From the NCBI RefSeq assembly GCF_003123685.1, contig NZ_QCYJ01000005.1:310001-374000 (forward strand): DNA of 64,000 nt. Direction: 5' to 3'. Positions 47,841 to 59,277 of this stretch are shown in pieces (the stretch's first letter is position 1; each line of letters begins with the position of its first letter). A model generated the notes under the pieces. The model did not search any database. It saw nothing but the letters and a program-made list of their open reading frames with translations, and had not been told where the DNA came from. This DNA comes from Nocardia aurea. GTDB taxonomy: Bacteria > Actinomycetota > Actinomycetes > Mycobacteriales > Mycobacteriaceae. The position numbers were made by a program, and so were the translations under genes.

Positions 47841-48251
47841 CTCGGTCCCTCCTCGGCCTTGCGCGGTGCGCAGGGGTCGATGACTGTTACACCTCTTTCG
47901 ACACGGGAAACCGACGACCGTGACCGGACCGGCTGGTGATCTGCGTCTCAGTCGCGTCGATGGCCGATTCGGTCCGCGAGATATCAGCCGAGAAGTCGGC
48001 AACTCCAGAACATCCAGGATCCAGGCCGACTCGGGTTCAGATCGTCACGCGACGGAATCGGTGGCGTAGGCGCGGTGGACATACGAGCAGTTCCGGGCCC
48101 TGACGGTCAGCGGGTCGAAACGACCGCGATACAGGTGGCTCTTCGGCCACGCGCGGGTGTCGATACGGGGTCTGTCCGCTTATGCACAGGAACTCACAGG
48201 CTGAATTTCCACAGTATCCACAGCCCCGTTCATGCACAGGCGCTGACCGGC
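47841..48251. other. Intergenic region upstream of the dehalogenase operon
   Basis: About 410 bp holding the promoter of the dehalogenase-sigma operon; no clear hexamers stand out. GTATCCACA (48214-48222), one mismatch from a DnaA box, lies at its right end next to the phased repeat array. Open frames are not convincing. Confidence 0.5.
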
Positions 48252-48340
48252 GGATCTTCGAAGTTGTCCTTGTGGATTCCTCGAGGAATCCTCGAGGAAT
48301 CCCTGGGGAGTCTTGATGGTCCTGAGGTTTTCGAAGATCC
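48252..48340. repeat. 11-bp-phased TCC-N4-GGA array within an inverted repeat
   Basis: Four decamers TCCTTGTGGA, TCCTCGAGGA, TCCTCGAGGA and TCCCTGGGGA start at 48267, 48278, 48289 and 48300, exactly 11 bp apart with one base between them. They are framed by GGATCTTCGAA (48252-48262) and TTCGAAGATCC (48330-48340), a perfect 11-bp inverted repeat. TCCTCGAGGA is the palindrome that is repeated in oriC. Confidence 0.85.
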
Positions 48341-48692
48341 TTCGTGCCGACGATCGACGGATACTCCACTCATCGACGCCACGGGCACCGACGCGTTGGA
48401 TCTCGGGGACTTGTGCGCGTTGCGAAAGTTCCGCACAGTCGAGTGTTGCCGCATCCGCTCGGGCGTCGAGGCGCTCGTCGAAGGTTTCACATACTCGCGG
48501 CGGATGTTCCAGACGTCACGTCACCAGGTCTGGATCTGCCCACCCGACATGCTGTGACGCCACGGGGCGGCAGATGTGGTGGTGAGCATCCCGAAGGGAT
48601 GAAGACGAATCATGCCATCGGCGTTGACGTCCGCACCGATTGGTCGAGCAGGTCTCCATCGGCAAGTTAGCCGAGAGCCTGGCAAAAAGGTG
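48341..48692. other. Intergenic region downstream of the phased array
   Basis: About 350 bp between the array and tRNA-Ile. Frames across 48400-48560 have some coding-like length but no start signal, family motif or sensible amino acid pattern. Nothing else is seen. Confidence 0.45.
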
Positions 48693-48766
48693 TGGGCCTA
48701 GGAGGACTTGAACCTCCGACCTCTTCGTTATCAGCGAAGCGCTCTAACCGCCTGAGCTATAGGCCC
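48693..48766 (-). tRNA. tRNA-Ile (GAT)
   Basis: 74 nt. The acceptor GGGCCTA pairs with TAGGCCC and the discriminator is A. The anticodon stem CTTCG/CGAAG has loop CTGATAA, anticodon GAT. The T arm GGAGGTTCAAGTCCTCC is intact. CCA is not encoded. It lies downstream of gyrA-DUF3566 on the same strand, as in mycobacteria. Confidence 0.97.
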
Positions 48767-48965
48767 GTATCTCATCGCCGATTCACACAATGAACTCTCG
48801 TGGACCGACCGGACATACAATACCCAACCCTTCTCCACTAACCAAAACGGCAGGTAGAGGCGTTGTCCGGATTGCGTCGCGACAGGGAGACGCCGCACCG
48901 AGCGGGCGGTCTAGATCAGTATGTATCAGTGCACGTCGATCCATATCGGTAGAGGTCGGTCTCCC

Positions 48966-48971
48966 TACACT
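48966..48971 (+). promoter_or_regulatory. -10 hexamer of the GntR-like gene
   Basis: TACACT ends 6 nt before the ATG at 48978 with no Shine-Dalgarno, suggesting a leaderless mRNA. The repeats ATCAGTATGTATCAGT about 45-60 bp upstream may be an operator. Confidence 0.45.
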
Positions 48972-48977
48972 CATCGC

Positions 48978-49328
48978 ATGCACCCCGACCGTGCCGGAAT
49001 GTCCGCCTACGAACGAGTCGCCGAACAGATCAAGCAGGACATTCGGATCGGCAGCCTGGCCCCGGGTGCGAAACTGCTCGGAAACCGCCGTCTCGCGGAC
49101 TATTTCGAGGTCGCGCTCGGCACCGTACAGAAGGCCGTTCATCTGCTTCAGGATCAGGGGTGGGTGGTGGCGACTCCGGCGGTCGGCGTGTTCGTCGCGG
49201 ACAGACAGCCGGAGGAAGCACCGGGTACGACGATCGAGGAAATCCGCGAGGAACTCCGGCTACTCCAGGCCAGGACGGCTGATCTGTCGGTACGGCTGGA
49301 ACGGCTCGAAGTCGATCGGTCCCATTGA
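48978..49328 (+). CDS. Short GntR family regulator (winged helix plus coiled coil)
   Basis: 116 residues. The winged helix-turn-helix is of GntR type: Y-E-R-V-A-E-Q-I-K-Q-D-I-R-I-G-S-L-A-P-G-A-K-L, then T-V-Q-K-A-V-H-L-L-Q-D-Q-G-W-V. The effector domain is missing, replaced by a short charged helix (E-E-I-R-E-E-L-R-L-L-Q-A-R) fit for dimerisation, as in the YtrA-like group. The start is set by the TACACT hexamer. It faces the DUF3566-gyrA unit across a shared terminator. The target is unknown. Confidence 0.78.
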   Translation: MHPDRAGMSAYERVAEQIKQDIRIGSLAPGAKLLGNRRLADYFEVALGTVQKAVHLLQDQGWVVATPAVGVFVADRQPEEAPGTTIEEIREELRLLQARTADLSVRLERLEVDRSH

Positions 49329-49345
49329 CGGCCGAAAACGACGAA

Positions 49346-49378
49346 GGCCGGCACCCGCCTCGTGGGCGAGTACCGGCC
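49346..49378 (-). terminator. Terminator between the GntR-like gene and the DUF3566/gyrA unit
   Basis: GGCCGG (49346-49351) pairs with CCGGCC (49373-49378), with a second inner stem CGCC/GGGC and two mismatches. On the minus strand TTCGTCGTTTTCGG follows, favouring termination of the gyrA-DUF3566 transcript; it may work both ways. Confidence 0.6.
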
Positions 49379-49395
49379 GTACGTTCGCTTCCGGA

Positions 49396-50529
49396 CTAGT
49401 CCGGATCGGCGAGGGTCACCTGGATGCCCCCGACGAGATCACAGCACTGGTTGTAGATGAAGGTGCCGACGGTGCCGAGCGCGGTGAACAGCACCACGTT
49501 GATCAGGCCGACGACGCCCGCGTAACCGAAGACGGTACCCGCGTCGATCAGGCCCGCCGATCCGCTGTCCTGGGAGACCATGTCGGTGAAGGTGTTGTTC
49601 AGCCGCTCCCACACGCCCATACCCTCGAGCACGATGTAGAGCAGGCCGACCGCGAGCATCCACACGAAGAACAGCGCCACGCTGATCACCAGCGAGATCT
49701 TCAGCGTCGACCAGGGATCGATACGCCGGATCTGCACGGTGGCCCGCAGCGGTTCGCCCGCGGCTGCCGCGGCGACCGCGACCGGTGCCGCGGGCGAATA
49801 CATCGGCGGCTGGTACATCGGCGGCTGTCCGCCGCTCTCACCGGGCGGCAGGGGATGCCGGATCTCGGACAGATCCGGCATGTCCTTGATGAGTTCCGGC
49901 CGCGCGATACTGCGGGTCGGACCGTCGATGCCGACGGATTTCACCATCGCGGCCTCTTTGCGAGCCGCCTTGGCGGCGAGGTCAGCGGTGGTGCGAGCGT
50001 TGGTGGCTCCGCCGTTGAGACCACCACCGTTGAGGCCACCGCCCCCGCCCGCGCCGCTCGGCCGACCGGTGACCGGAGCCTGACCGGGCCGGTACAGGTT
50101 GGACTGCGGCTCCCGCTGCGGCAGCTGCGACCAGCCGTCCTGGAACGGTGACTGACCGCCCTGGCCGCTGCCCTGCTGCTGCGGAGGCTCCCCACCGCCT
50201 TCCGACGGTTTCGGAGGCTGCCCGCCGCCCTGATTGTTCATTCGGACCGTTGCCTGGTCGAACCCGTCCTTACCGGACTGGTTCGACGACGGCTCCTGGC
50301 CCTTCGGCGGTGCGAAATCGCCCTGTTTACCGGTGTTTTCGTGCGGCTGGCCACCCTGGGGTGCGGCGTTGTTCGGCGCCTGTCCGGGTTGCCCCGCACC
50401 CTGCTGCCCGTTCTCGGCCGAGGAGACCGGCCGAGTGTTCGGCCGCGGCGGAATCGGGGACGGTGTGATCCGTTCGGTCACACCGTTCGTGTGCTGCCGC
50501 TCGTCATTCGGCTGATTCGGAGTGGTCAA
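49396..50529 (-). CDS. DUF3566 membrane protein downstream of gyrA
   Basis: 377 residues. A long Gln/Gly/Pro-rich disordered N-terminus (about 1-270) precedes the DUF3566 domain with two membrane helices ([18 protein letters not shown], and [13 protein letters not shown]). It ends [11 protein letters not shown]. It is the counterpart of Rv0007. The start appears to be TTG with AAGGA 7 bp upstream; a GTG 16 codons later is possible. It lies 39 bp after gyrA. Function is unknown; the tail may interact with the nucleoid or divisome. Confidence 0.85.
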   Translation of the reverse strand: MTTPNQPNDERQHTNGVTERITPSPIPPRPNTRPVSSAENGQQGAGQPGQAPNNAAPQGGQPHENTGKQGDFAPPKGQEPSSNQSGKDGFDQATVRMNNQGGGQPPKPSEGGGEPPQQQGSGQGGQSPFQDGWSQLPQREPQSNLYRPGQAPVTGRPSGAGGGGGLNGGGLNGGATNARTTADLAAKAARKEAAMVKSVGIDGPTRSIARPELIKDMPDLSEIRHPLPPGESGGQPPMYQPPMYSPAAPVAVAAAAAGEPLRATVQIRRIDPWSTLKISLVISVALFFVWMLAVGLLYIVLEGMGVWERLNNTFTDMVSQDSGSAGLIDAGTVFGYAGVVGLINVVLFTALGTVGTFIYNQCCDLVGGIQVTLADPD

Positions 50530-50568
50530 TGGGAATCCTTAGATCCGTTCTTTGCCGCCGCTGTGGAT

Positions 50569-53079
50569 TTACTGGTCTGGAGATCCGGTGCTGTCGTCAC
50601 CGGCGAGGTCGGGTTCATCGGCGTTGCGCGCGATTGCAAGCAAGGTATCGCCATCTGCGAGGTTCATCAATCGCACGCCCTTGGTTTGGCGTCCGGCTTT
50701 ACGAACCTGCCTTGCCGCTGTACGGATGACGCCACCGACCGAAGTGATCGCGTAGAGCTCATCGTCATCGTCGACGATGAGCGCACCGACCAGGGTGCCA
50801 CGCTTGGCGTCGAACTGGATAGTCAGCACGCCTTTACCGCCGCGTCCCTGTGCGGTGTACTCCTCGATCGCGGTCCGCTTGGAGTAACCACCGGAGGTGG
50901 CGACCAGCAGATACGTATCGGGGCGAACGACATTGAGCGACAACAGCTCGTCGTCGGCGTTGAACCGCATACCCTGCACACCCGAGGTTGCGCGTCCCAT
51001 CGGACGCAACGCCTCGTCGGTGGCCGAGAAACGGATCGACTGCCCCTGAGCGGAGACCAGGAGCAGGTCGTCCTCGGCCGAACAGAGCACGGCTCCGACC
51101 AGTTCGTCCTCGTCGCGCAGGTTGACCGCCACGATGCCGCCGCTGCGATTGGAGTCGAAATCCGACAGTTTGGATTTCTTCACGAGGCCATTCTTGGTGG
51201 CGAGCACGAGATACGGGGCATCTTCGTAAGACTTGATGCGAATGATCTGCGCGATCCGCTCGTCGGGCTGGAAAGCGAGCAGGTTCGCCACGTGCTGACC
51301 GCGCGCCGTGCGGTTGGCTTCGGGCAGCTCGTAGGCCTTGGCCCGATAGACGCGGCCCTTGTTGGTGAAGAAGAGCAGCCAGTCGTGTGTCGAGCTGATG
51401 AAGAAATGCTTGACGATGTCGTCCTGCTTGAGACCCGCGCCCTGCACGCCCTTGCCGCCGCGTTTCTGCGAACGGTAGAGGTCGGTCTTGGTGCGTTTGG
51501 CGTAACCGGTCTCGGTGATCGTGACGACCACGTCCTCGCGAGCGATCAGATCCTCGTCGGCGACGTCACCGTCGGCGGCGATGATGCGGGTCCGCCGTTC
51601 GTCGCCGTACTTCTCCACGATTTCGGAGAGTTCGTCGCGGACGATGGCGCGCTGACGCTCCGGCTTCTCCAGAATGTCCTTCAGATCGGCGATCTCGGCC
51701 TCGATCTTGGCCAATTCCTCGATGATCTTCTGCCGCTCCAACGCCGAGAGGCGGCGCAGCTGCATATCGAGGATGGCCGTGGCCTGGATCTCGTCGATCT
51801 CGAGCATCTGCATCAGGCCGGTGCGCGCGGTGTCGGTGTTGGCCGAACGCCGGATGAGCGCGATGACCTCGTCGAGCGCGTCGAGTGCCTTGACCAGGCC
51901 GCGCAGGATATGGGCCCGTTCCTCGGCCTTGCGCAGCAGGTAGCGGGTGCGCCGGATGATGACGTCCAACTGGTGGTCGACGTAGTACCGGATCATCTGG
52001 TCCAGGCGCAGCGTGCGCGGCACCCCGTCGACGATCGAGAGCATGTTCGCGCCGAAGCTGGTCTGCAGCTGGGTGTGCTTGTAGAGGTTGTTCAGCACCA
52101 CCTTGGCCACGGCGTCACGTTTGACGGTGACCACGATCCGCATCCCGGCGCGGTCGGAGGACTCGTCGTGGATATCGGAGATACCCGCGATCTTGCCGTC
52201 CTTGACCTGCTCGGCGATCGAGTTGATGAAGTTGTCGGTGTTGACCTGGTAGGGCAGTTCCGTGATGACGATGGTGGTGCGGTTGCGAGCGTCCTCTTCG
52301 ATCTCGACGACACCGCGCATACGGATCGACCCGCGACCGGTGGTGTAGGCGTCGTGGATGCCCTGACCGCCGACGATCAGGCCGTAGGTCGGGAAGTCCG
52401 GACCCTTGACCCGCTCCATGCACGCGGCGAGGGTGGCTTCCTCGTCGGCGTCGTAGTTCTCCAGCGCCCAGTAGATCGCCTCGGCGAGTTCGTTCAGGTT
52501 GTGCGGCGGGATATTGGTCGCCATACCGACCGCGATGCCGTTGGAACCGTTCATCAACAGGTTCGGCACCCGGCTGGGGAGAACCGTCGGTTCCTGGGAA
52601 CGACCGTCGTAGTTGGGGATGAAATCGACCGTCTCGTGGTCGATCTCGCGCAGCAGCTCCATCGCGAGCGGGGTCAGCCTGCACTCGGTGTAGCGCATGG
52701 CGGCGGCGCCGTCGTTACCGCGCGAACCGAAGTTGCCCTGACCGTCGACCAGCGGGTAGCGCAGCGACCACGGCTGGGCCATGCGGACCAGGGTGTCGTA
52801 GATCGACGCGTCGCCGTGCGGGTGGTAGTTACCCATGGTCTCGGCGACCGGACGGGCGGATTTCACGTAACCGCGGTCGGGCCGGTAGCCGTTGTCGTAC
52901 ATCGCGTAGAGCACGCGGCGATGCACCGGCTTGAGGCCGTCGCGGACGTTGGGCAGCGCGCGCCCGACGATCACGCTCATCGCGTAATCGATGTAGCTGT
53001 TCTGCATTTCGTTCTGGATGTCGACCGGCTCGATCCGGTCGCCTGCACCGCCGCTCGGGGGCAGCGTGGTCTCAGTCAT
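50569..53079 (-). CDS. gyrA: DNA gyrase subunit A
   Basis: 836 residues, the normal actinobacterial length. The breakage-reunion domain has catalytic Y130 (A-M-R-Y-T). The quinolone region G-D-A-S-I-Y-D has A91, S92 and D95, the susceptible-type residues at the positions equivalent to mycobacterial 90, 91 and 94. The GyrA box is Q-K-R-G-G-K-G-V, followed by the beta-pinwheel C-terminal domain. There is no intein. It follows gyrB by 56 bp. Confidence 0.99.
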   Translation of the reverse strand: MTETTLPPSGGAGDRIEPVDIQNEMQNSYIDYAMSVIVGRALPNVRDGLKPVHRRVLYAMYDNGYRPDRGYVKSARPVAETMGNYHPHGDASIYDTLVRMAQPWSLRYPLVDGQGNFGSRGNDGAAAMRYTECRLTPLAMELLREIDHETVDFIPNYDGRSQEPTVLPSRVPNLLMNGSNGIAVGMATNIPPHNLNELAEAIYWALENYDADEEATLAACMERVKGPDFPTYGLIVGGQGIHDAYTTGRGSIRMRGVVEIEEDARNRTTIVITELPYQVNTDNFINSIAEQVKDGKIAGISDIHDESSDRAGMRIVVTVKRDAVAKVVLNNLYKHTQLQTSFGANMLSIVDGVPRTLRLDQMIRYYVDHQLDVIIRRTRYLLRKAEERAHILRGLVKALDALDEVIALIRRSANTDTARTGLMQMLEIDEIQATAILDMQLRRLSALERQKIIEELAKIEAEIADLKDILEKPERQRAIVRDELSEIVEKYGDERRTRIIAADGDVADEDLIAREDVVVTITETGYAKRTKTDLYRSQKRGGKGVQGAGLKQDDIVKHFFISSTHDWLLFFTNKGRVYRAKAYELPEANRTARGQHVANLLAFQPDERIAQIIRIKSYEDAPYLVLATKNGLVKKSKLSDFDSNRSGGIVAVNLRDEDELVGAVLCSAEDDLLLVSAQGQSIRFSATDEALRPMGRATSGVQGMRFNADDELLSLNVVRPDTYLLVATSGGYSKRTAIEEYTAQGRGGKGVLTIQFDAKRGTLVGALIVDDDDELYAITSVGGVIRTAARQVRKAGRQTKGVRLMNLADGDTLLAIARNADEPDLAGDDSTGSPDQ

Positions 53080-53135
53080 GCGGACTCCTTAGATGGCCTG
53101 GCGTGAAAGGTTGATCGCAGCGGAATTCACACCGG

Positions 53136-55238
<2,103 letters not shown>

Positions 55239-55323
55239 TCACAGCACAGGTATGGCCAGGAAATACGGGTGCCACACGTGCGCTGAGCGGAACGCGCCGA
55301 AATTCGCCGCTAGTTACTCCACC

Positions 55324-55329
55324 ATCCTA
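55324..55329 (-). promoter_or_regulatory. Candidate gyrB promoter -10
   Basis: TAGGAT on the minus strand, about 130 bp upstream of the gyrB start. No strong -35 is visible. It is the best hexamer in the 290-bp leader. Confidence 0.3.
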
Positions 55330-55484
55330 CTGGTAAGCCCGCGCCACAACGCACCTACGACACCCCTGACGGCTCCGTGGCTGCGAGAAATCGACCGGCG
55401 ACGAGTCCGGTCAGCCGAATCGAGGTTTGATCAACGTCTCCGACCGTTCAGGCCGCACTAGTCCGAGGCCGCGACGATCTCGCG

Positions 55485-56423
55485 CTATCGGACCTCGTGC
55501 ACGGCGTCGCTGCCGGCCTCGCGCCGGGCGATCTCGGCGATGAAATCGGCGGTGAGCTGCGCCAACTCGACCGAATGCGAGATCGGCGACCAATGGCCCG
55601 CCGCGATTTCGGTGCGGGTGAGGTCGGCGACCCAGTGCGGCGCCTCGTCGTTGACCACCGGACGCACAGCGCGATCACCGGTCGAGACGATCAGTCGCAC
55701 CGGCAATTCGACACGTCGCGGCCGCGGACGGCGTAGACGAGCGCCGATATTCGCGCGATACAGCGCCAAACCGTTGAGCATGTCCTCGCGCAACGTCGGC
55801 GCGGTGTGCACCAGCGCGGGGTCGAGTCCATCGAAGAGGGCGAGGAAGCGCGGCCACCGGGTCGACAGCGCACGCAGCACCGGATCCGCGAGACGGGGAA
55901 CGCGGAAGGCCGCGGTGTAGGACGAGGCGAGGCCCTGGGTCACCGCGCCGCGCAGACGCGCGAAGGAGAACGGGCCGCGCAGGTAGGCGCCGAGAAGATC
56001 CAGATTGGGTCCGGAAACCGAGGTGAAGGACGCGATCCGGCGCGCGACTGCGGGGGTGGCGACGAGTTCCCAGCCGACGACCGACCCCCAATCGTGGCCG
56101 AGGACGTGGACCGGCCTGTCCGGCGACAATGCCTCGACCACGGCGAGAATGTCGGCCGCGAGTTCCTCTACGCGATAGGACTCGACCGCGGCCGGCACCG
56201 TGCTCGCACCCGCGCCGCGATTGTCGAAGGCGATGACGCGATGCCTCGTACCGAGATGTTCGGCGACGCGGTTCCAGAGCAGATGGGTGTCGGGCCAGCC
56301 GTGCACGAGCAGGACCGGGGTACCCGCCGGATCTCCGGTCTCGAAGACGGCGAGGTCGATATCGCCGCGGCGGACGATCGTCGTCGGAGCCGCCGGGAAC
56401 GGGCCGGTATGCGTGGTGGTCAC
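55485..56423 (-). CDS. Alpha/beta hydrolase, epoxide hydrolase-like
   Basis: 312 residues from GTG. H-G-W-P-D oxyanion motif, nucleophile D111 in G-H-D-W-G-S, and a C-terminal G-H-W with the catalytic His. H-G-W-P plus H-D-W-G is the epoxide hydrolase pattern, though dehalogenases and esterases share it. The cap region (about 140-220) has Arg/Leu-rich helices. It sits between gyrB and dciA, outside the replication functions. Confidence 0.8.
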   Translation of the reverse strand: MTTTHTGPFPAAPTTIVRRGDIDLAVFETGDPAGTPVLLVHGWPDTHLLWNRVAEHLGTRHRVIAFDNRGAGASTVPAAVESYRVEELAADILAVVEALSPDRPVHVLGHDWGSVVGWELVATPAVARRIASFTSVSGPNLDLLGAYLRGPFSFARLRGAVTQGLASSYTAAFRVPRLADPVLRALSTRWPRFLALFDGLDPALVHTAPTLREDMLNGLALYRANIGARLRRPRPRRVELPVRLIVSTGDRAVRPVVNDEAPHWVADLTRTEIAAGHWSPISHSVELAQLTADFIAEIARREAGSDAVHEVR

Positions 56424-56504
56424 GGTTCACCTTCCGGGTACTCGCTCGACGCCGGGCACGATGTCGAGAACGAGGAGCCGGGACCGCGACGTCGGAATCG
56501 GAGC

Positions 56505-56518
56505 GTTCCACGTGAAAC
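56505..56518. promoter_or_regulatory. parS: parS-like site
   Basis: GTTCCACGTGAAAC matches GTTTCACGTGAAAC at 13 of 14 positions, in the noncoding gap between the hydrolase and dciA, about 4.5 kb from oriC. Confidence 0.65.
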
Positions 56519-56540
56519 TCGCACGCGGTCGCGCCGAGCC

Positions 56541-56554
56541 TGTGGATATCCACA
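56541..56554. other. Palindromic pair of DnaA-like boxes
   Basis: TGTGGATATCCACA is a perfect palindrome made of two overlapping boxes, each one mismatch from TTATCCACA. It lies 22 bp after the parS-like site. Confidence 0.5.
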
Positions 56555-56612
56555 TAAACGTAACATCAAGTACCAGATAGATGTCGCGGCTTCGACGACC
56601 CATCCGGAGGAC

Positions 56613-57179
56613 CTACCCGTAGGTGTCGCGCGGACCGCGTCCCCTGATGTGCCGCTCCCCTTTGCGCCAACTCGGCGCGACGGGTCCGGAAATCTTGACC
56701 GAGGTCACCACGCCGTGGCCGACGGCGGCATTGATCTTCGCGAGGATCTGGGACTGCAACATTCGCAGCTGTGTGGCCCACGCGGTGGATTCCGCCGCGA
56801 TGCTCAACACGCCGTCCTTGAGCGTGACCGGGGTGGCGTGCGAGGCGATGTCCTCACCGACCACGGCGGACCAACGCCCGAAAACCATCCCCTCGGCGAC
56901 CTTGGCCGACCACCCCCGGTTCTTCGCGATCGACCCGGCCAGTTTGAACAGTGGCTGGGGATCACGCTCGTCCGGGCGCGCACCCGACCACCCCGTACGT
57001 CGTCGCGCCCCGGTCCGCAGTCGTTTGGGCGAAGCCCGGCCCTGTCCGACGGATTTACCGCTGGCGCGCGCGGCGGCACGAGCCTCTTCCAAGGCGCGAC
57101 GGGCCAGATCGATCCCACGCAATTCGGGCTCTCCGCCGGGCTGCTCAGCCCCCGAGCTCGGCTCCGACTGGTCGGTCAT
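56613..57179 (-). CDS. dciA: DUF721 / DciA family protein, predicted replicative helicase loader
   Basis: 188 residues. The C-terminal DUF721 domain (about 95-170) has [15 protein letters not shown] and [20 protein letters not shown]. It corresponds to Rv0004, shown to be the DnaB loader DciA in mycobacteria lacking DnaC. The basic N-terminal part is probably disordered. The ATG at 57179 (M-T-D-Q-S-E-P) is chosen over an upstream frame of poor quality. It lies downstream of recF. Confidence 0.88.
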   Translation of the reverse strand: MTDQSEPSSGAEQPGGEPELRGIDLARRALEEARAAARASGKSVGQGRASPKRLRTGARRRTGWSGARPDERDPQPLFKLAGSIAKNRGWSAKVAEGMVFGRWSAVVGEDIASHATPVTLKDGVLSIAAESTAWATQLRMLQSQILAKINAAVGHGVVTSVKISGPVAPSWRKGERHIRGRGPRDTYG

Positions 57180-57385
57180 CGGCACGCTCCGTCCGCCCTC
57201 GCACCGGGTTTGTCCCCAGTTCCGCCTACTTTGTCCCCAGCCTCCGCACGGCCCGCATCGACCCGAAACAGGTGGTCGAAGCACCGCCGAGCAGCCCCGT
57301 CGAACATACGTTCGCCCCCGTCACCACGTATTTCCATCTGATTGCGGTCCGAACGGGGGCAATTTCCGCAGGTGCGGAAGATCCA

Positions 57386-57434
57386 CAGCCATGCCCAGTT
57401 ATCCACAGACCCTGTGGATAACTGGGCATGGCTG
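57386..57434. other. Perfect 23-bp-arm hairpin displaying two DnaA boxes
   Basis: Arms 57386-57408 and 57412-57434 are perfectly complementary around the loop ACC. Each arm contains a perfect DnaA box (TTATCCACA 57399-57407, TGTGGATAA 57413-57421), facing each other across the loop. It lies in the 530-bp recF-dciA gap. A further perfect box TGTGGATAA is at 57585-57593. It may act as a DnaA site, a transcript hairpin or both. Confidence 0.85.
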
Positions 57435-57708
57435 AGCAGGACCGAATCTCGGGGCAACTCTACGGGAGCTCACGCCGTGACCGACAGCGCGCGGCACGCC
57501 ACTTTTCAACGATCGATGTTCGATAGTGCCGGGGTGATTCTCGGACCACCAGATGATGGGGTCGCCGCCGATTTCATCCCCAGATGTGGATAAACAACGG
57601 CATTTCTGTGTATAGATTCGACGTAGATCACATTTTGTCCGCGGGCCGAACAGCGCTGCCGTTCGGTCCGGCCCCCCTCCCGGACTGACCGATCGCTCGC
57701 GGGATTAC

Positions 57709-59214
57709 TCAGCGCGGGCTTCCGTTGTCGGCGACTTCGAGGGAATCAGCGACGGAACGATCGTCCTCACCGCCGACGAACCGAGAAGTACCGGGTTCGG
57801 CGGTGTCGACCGTATCTGCGAGTTCGGCTGTGTCAGCGGGTTCGGCTGTGTCAGCGGGTTCGGCTGTGCCAATGGGTTCGGCTGTGCCAACGGTGTCTGC
57901 CGCGTCATCGAGCTCGGCTGTGCCAACGGGTTCAGCCTCGGCGGCGGTAGTGGCCTCGCCGGCGGTGACATCGGTTGTGGTGGTAGCGGCTGCTCCAGGC
58001 TGGGCCGCGCCTGCGGTGGCAGCCGTGCTGGTGGTGCCCTCCCCATGCGTTCCCCGCGCGATCCGCGATATCCGCCGCGCGGTGTCTCCGCTCGTCTCGA
58101 CCCGCAGCGGCGTCGCGGCCAACTCCCCCGGCACGTCCTCGGCGACGGCGGCGGTGATCAACACCTGTTCGGCGCCTGCCGCTACCTGAGCCAGCGCCGT
58201 TCGCCTACGCCGATCCAGTTCGGCGAACACATCGTCGAGCAGCAGCACCGGTTCCGCGCCGGTACTGCGCAGCAGTTCGAAGGCGCCCAGGCGCAGAGCG
58301 AGGGCGAAGGACCACGACTCGCCGTGACTGGCGAACCCCTTCGCCGGCGCCTCCCCGAGCATCAGGTCGAGATCGTCGCGGTGCGGCCCGACCAGGCATA
58401 CGCCTCGATCGAGTTCCTTGGTCCGGGCGACGCCGAGTTCGCGCAACACGATGGCCTCCAAGGCCACGGCGTCGTCCTGCTGTGGTTCACGCGCGGGATC
58501 GAGCCATTCGGGTGGCAGATAAGAGCTGCGATAACCGATTGCGGCCGAGCGGGATTCGGGCGCGATGGACCGATACGACTGCGCCAGATGGGGATACAGG
58601 TCGTGCACGAGACGCAGTCGCTGCGCGAGCAGCACCGCGGCGTGTTCGGCCAGGTGCCCGTCCCACACATCGAGGGTGCTCAGGTCCGATTTCGACCGTG
58701 CTTGTCGCCCAGCGGTTTTCAACAGGGCGGAGCGCTGCCGGAGGACCCGCTCGTAATCGGCGCGGACACCGGCGAGTCTGGGCAGCCGGGCTGTGCACAA
58801 CTCGTCGAGGAACCGGCGGCGCTCCCCCGGATCGCCGCGCACCAGCGCCAGATCCTCCGGGGCGAACAACACCGTGTGCAGGATCCCCAGGATTTCCCTC
58901 GGCCTGCGGACCGGTGACCGGTTGATCTGGCCGCGATTGGCCGCGCCCTGGTTCAGGTCCAGGTCGATGCGCAGTTCCCGACCGCTGTTGACCACCGTCG
59001 CGCCGATCCGAGCGCGGTCGGCACCCATACGGATGAGGGGTGCGTCGGCCGCGACTCGATGCGAGCCCAAGGTCGCCAGGTAGCCGATCGCTTCGAGCAG
59101 GTTGGTCTTGCCGTTACCGTTCGATCCCAAGAAAACCGTTCGGCCTGGGGATAACTCGATTTCGGCATGTTCCCAGGAACGAAAATCACGCAGCGACAGC
59201 GCTCGGATGAACAT
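57709..59214 (-). CDS. recF: RecF with a long low-complexity C-terminal extension
   Basis: 501 residues. The first about 388 are ordinary RecF: Walker A G-S-N-G-N-G-K-T at 30-37, and Walker [14 protein letters not shown]. RecF loads RecA at gapped DNA. Residues 389-501 are an Ala/Thr/Glu/Pro tail with T-A-E-P-A-D repeats, absent from typical RecF (about 385 residues) and encoded partly by an 18-bp tandem repeat. The ATG has no strong Shine-Dalgarno; it is 63 bp after dnaN. Confidence 0.95.
   Translation of the reverse strand: MFIRALSLRDFRSWEHAEIELSPGRTVFLGSNGNGKTNLLEAIGYLATLGSHRVAADAPLIRMGADRARIGATVVNSGRELRIDLDLNQGAANRGQINRSPVRRPREILGILHTVLFAPEDLALVRGDPGERRRFLDELCTARLPRLAGVRADYERVLRQRSALLKTAGRQARSKSDLSTLDVWDGHLAEHAAVLLAQRLRLVHDLYPHLAQSYRSIAPESRSAAIGYRSSYLPPEWLDPAREPQQDDAVALEAIVLRELGVARTKELDRGVCLVGPHRDDLDLMLGEAPAKGFASHGESWSFALALRLGAFELLRSTGAEPVLLLDDVFAELDRRRRTALAQVAAGAEQVLITAAVAEDVPGELAATPLRVETSGDTARRISRIARGTHGEGTTSTAATAGAAQPGAAATTTTDVTAGEATTAAEAEPVGTAELDDAADTVGTAEPIGTAEPADTAEPADTAELADTVDTAEPGTSRFVGGEDDRSVADSLEVADNGSPR
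57822..57893. repeat. 18-bp tandem repeat inside recF
   Basis: Four consecutive 18-mers (57822, 57840, 57858, 57876) of GTTCGGCTGTGTCAGCGG with up to three changes; a fifth degenerate copy lies at about 57912. It encodes the D-T-A-E-P-A/G-T-A-E-P repeats of the RecF tail and keeps frame, so copy-number change would be tolerated. Confidence 0.85.
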
Positions 59215-59277
59215 GCGCTATACCGTCGCGCCCGAAACCCGGCCCGGCCCCGATGGAACCCGTTTGTGCACAGGCGC

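Noticed and set aside
48075..48557. 160-codon plus-strand frame across the phased array
   Set aside because: It runs through the palindromic repeats, has no ribosome-binding site and no recognisable fold.
50341..53106. 921-codon plus-strand open frame opposite gyrA
   Set aside because: Shadow of gyrA; no domain, signal or start context.
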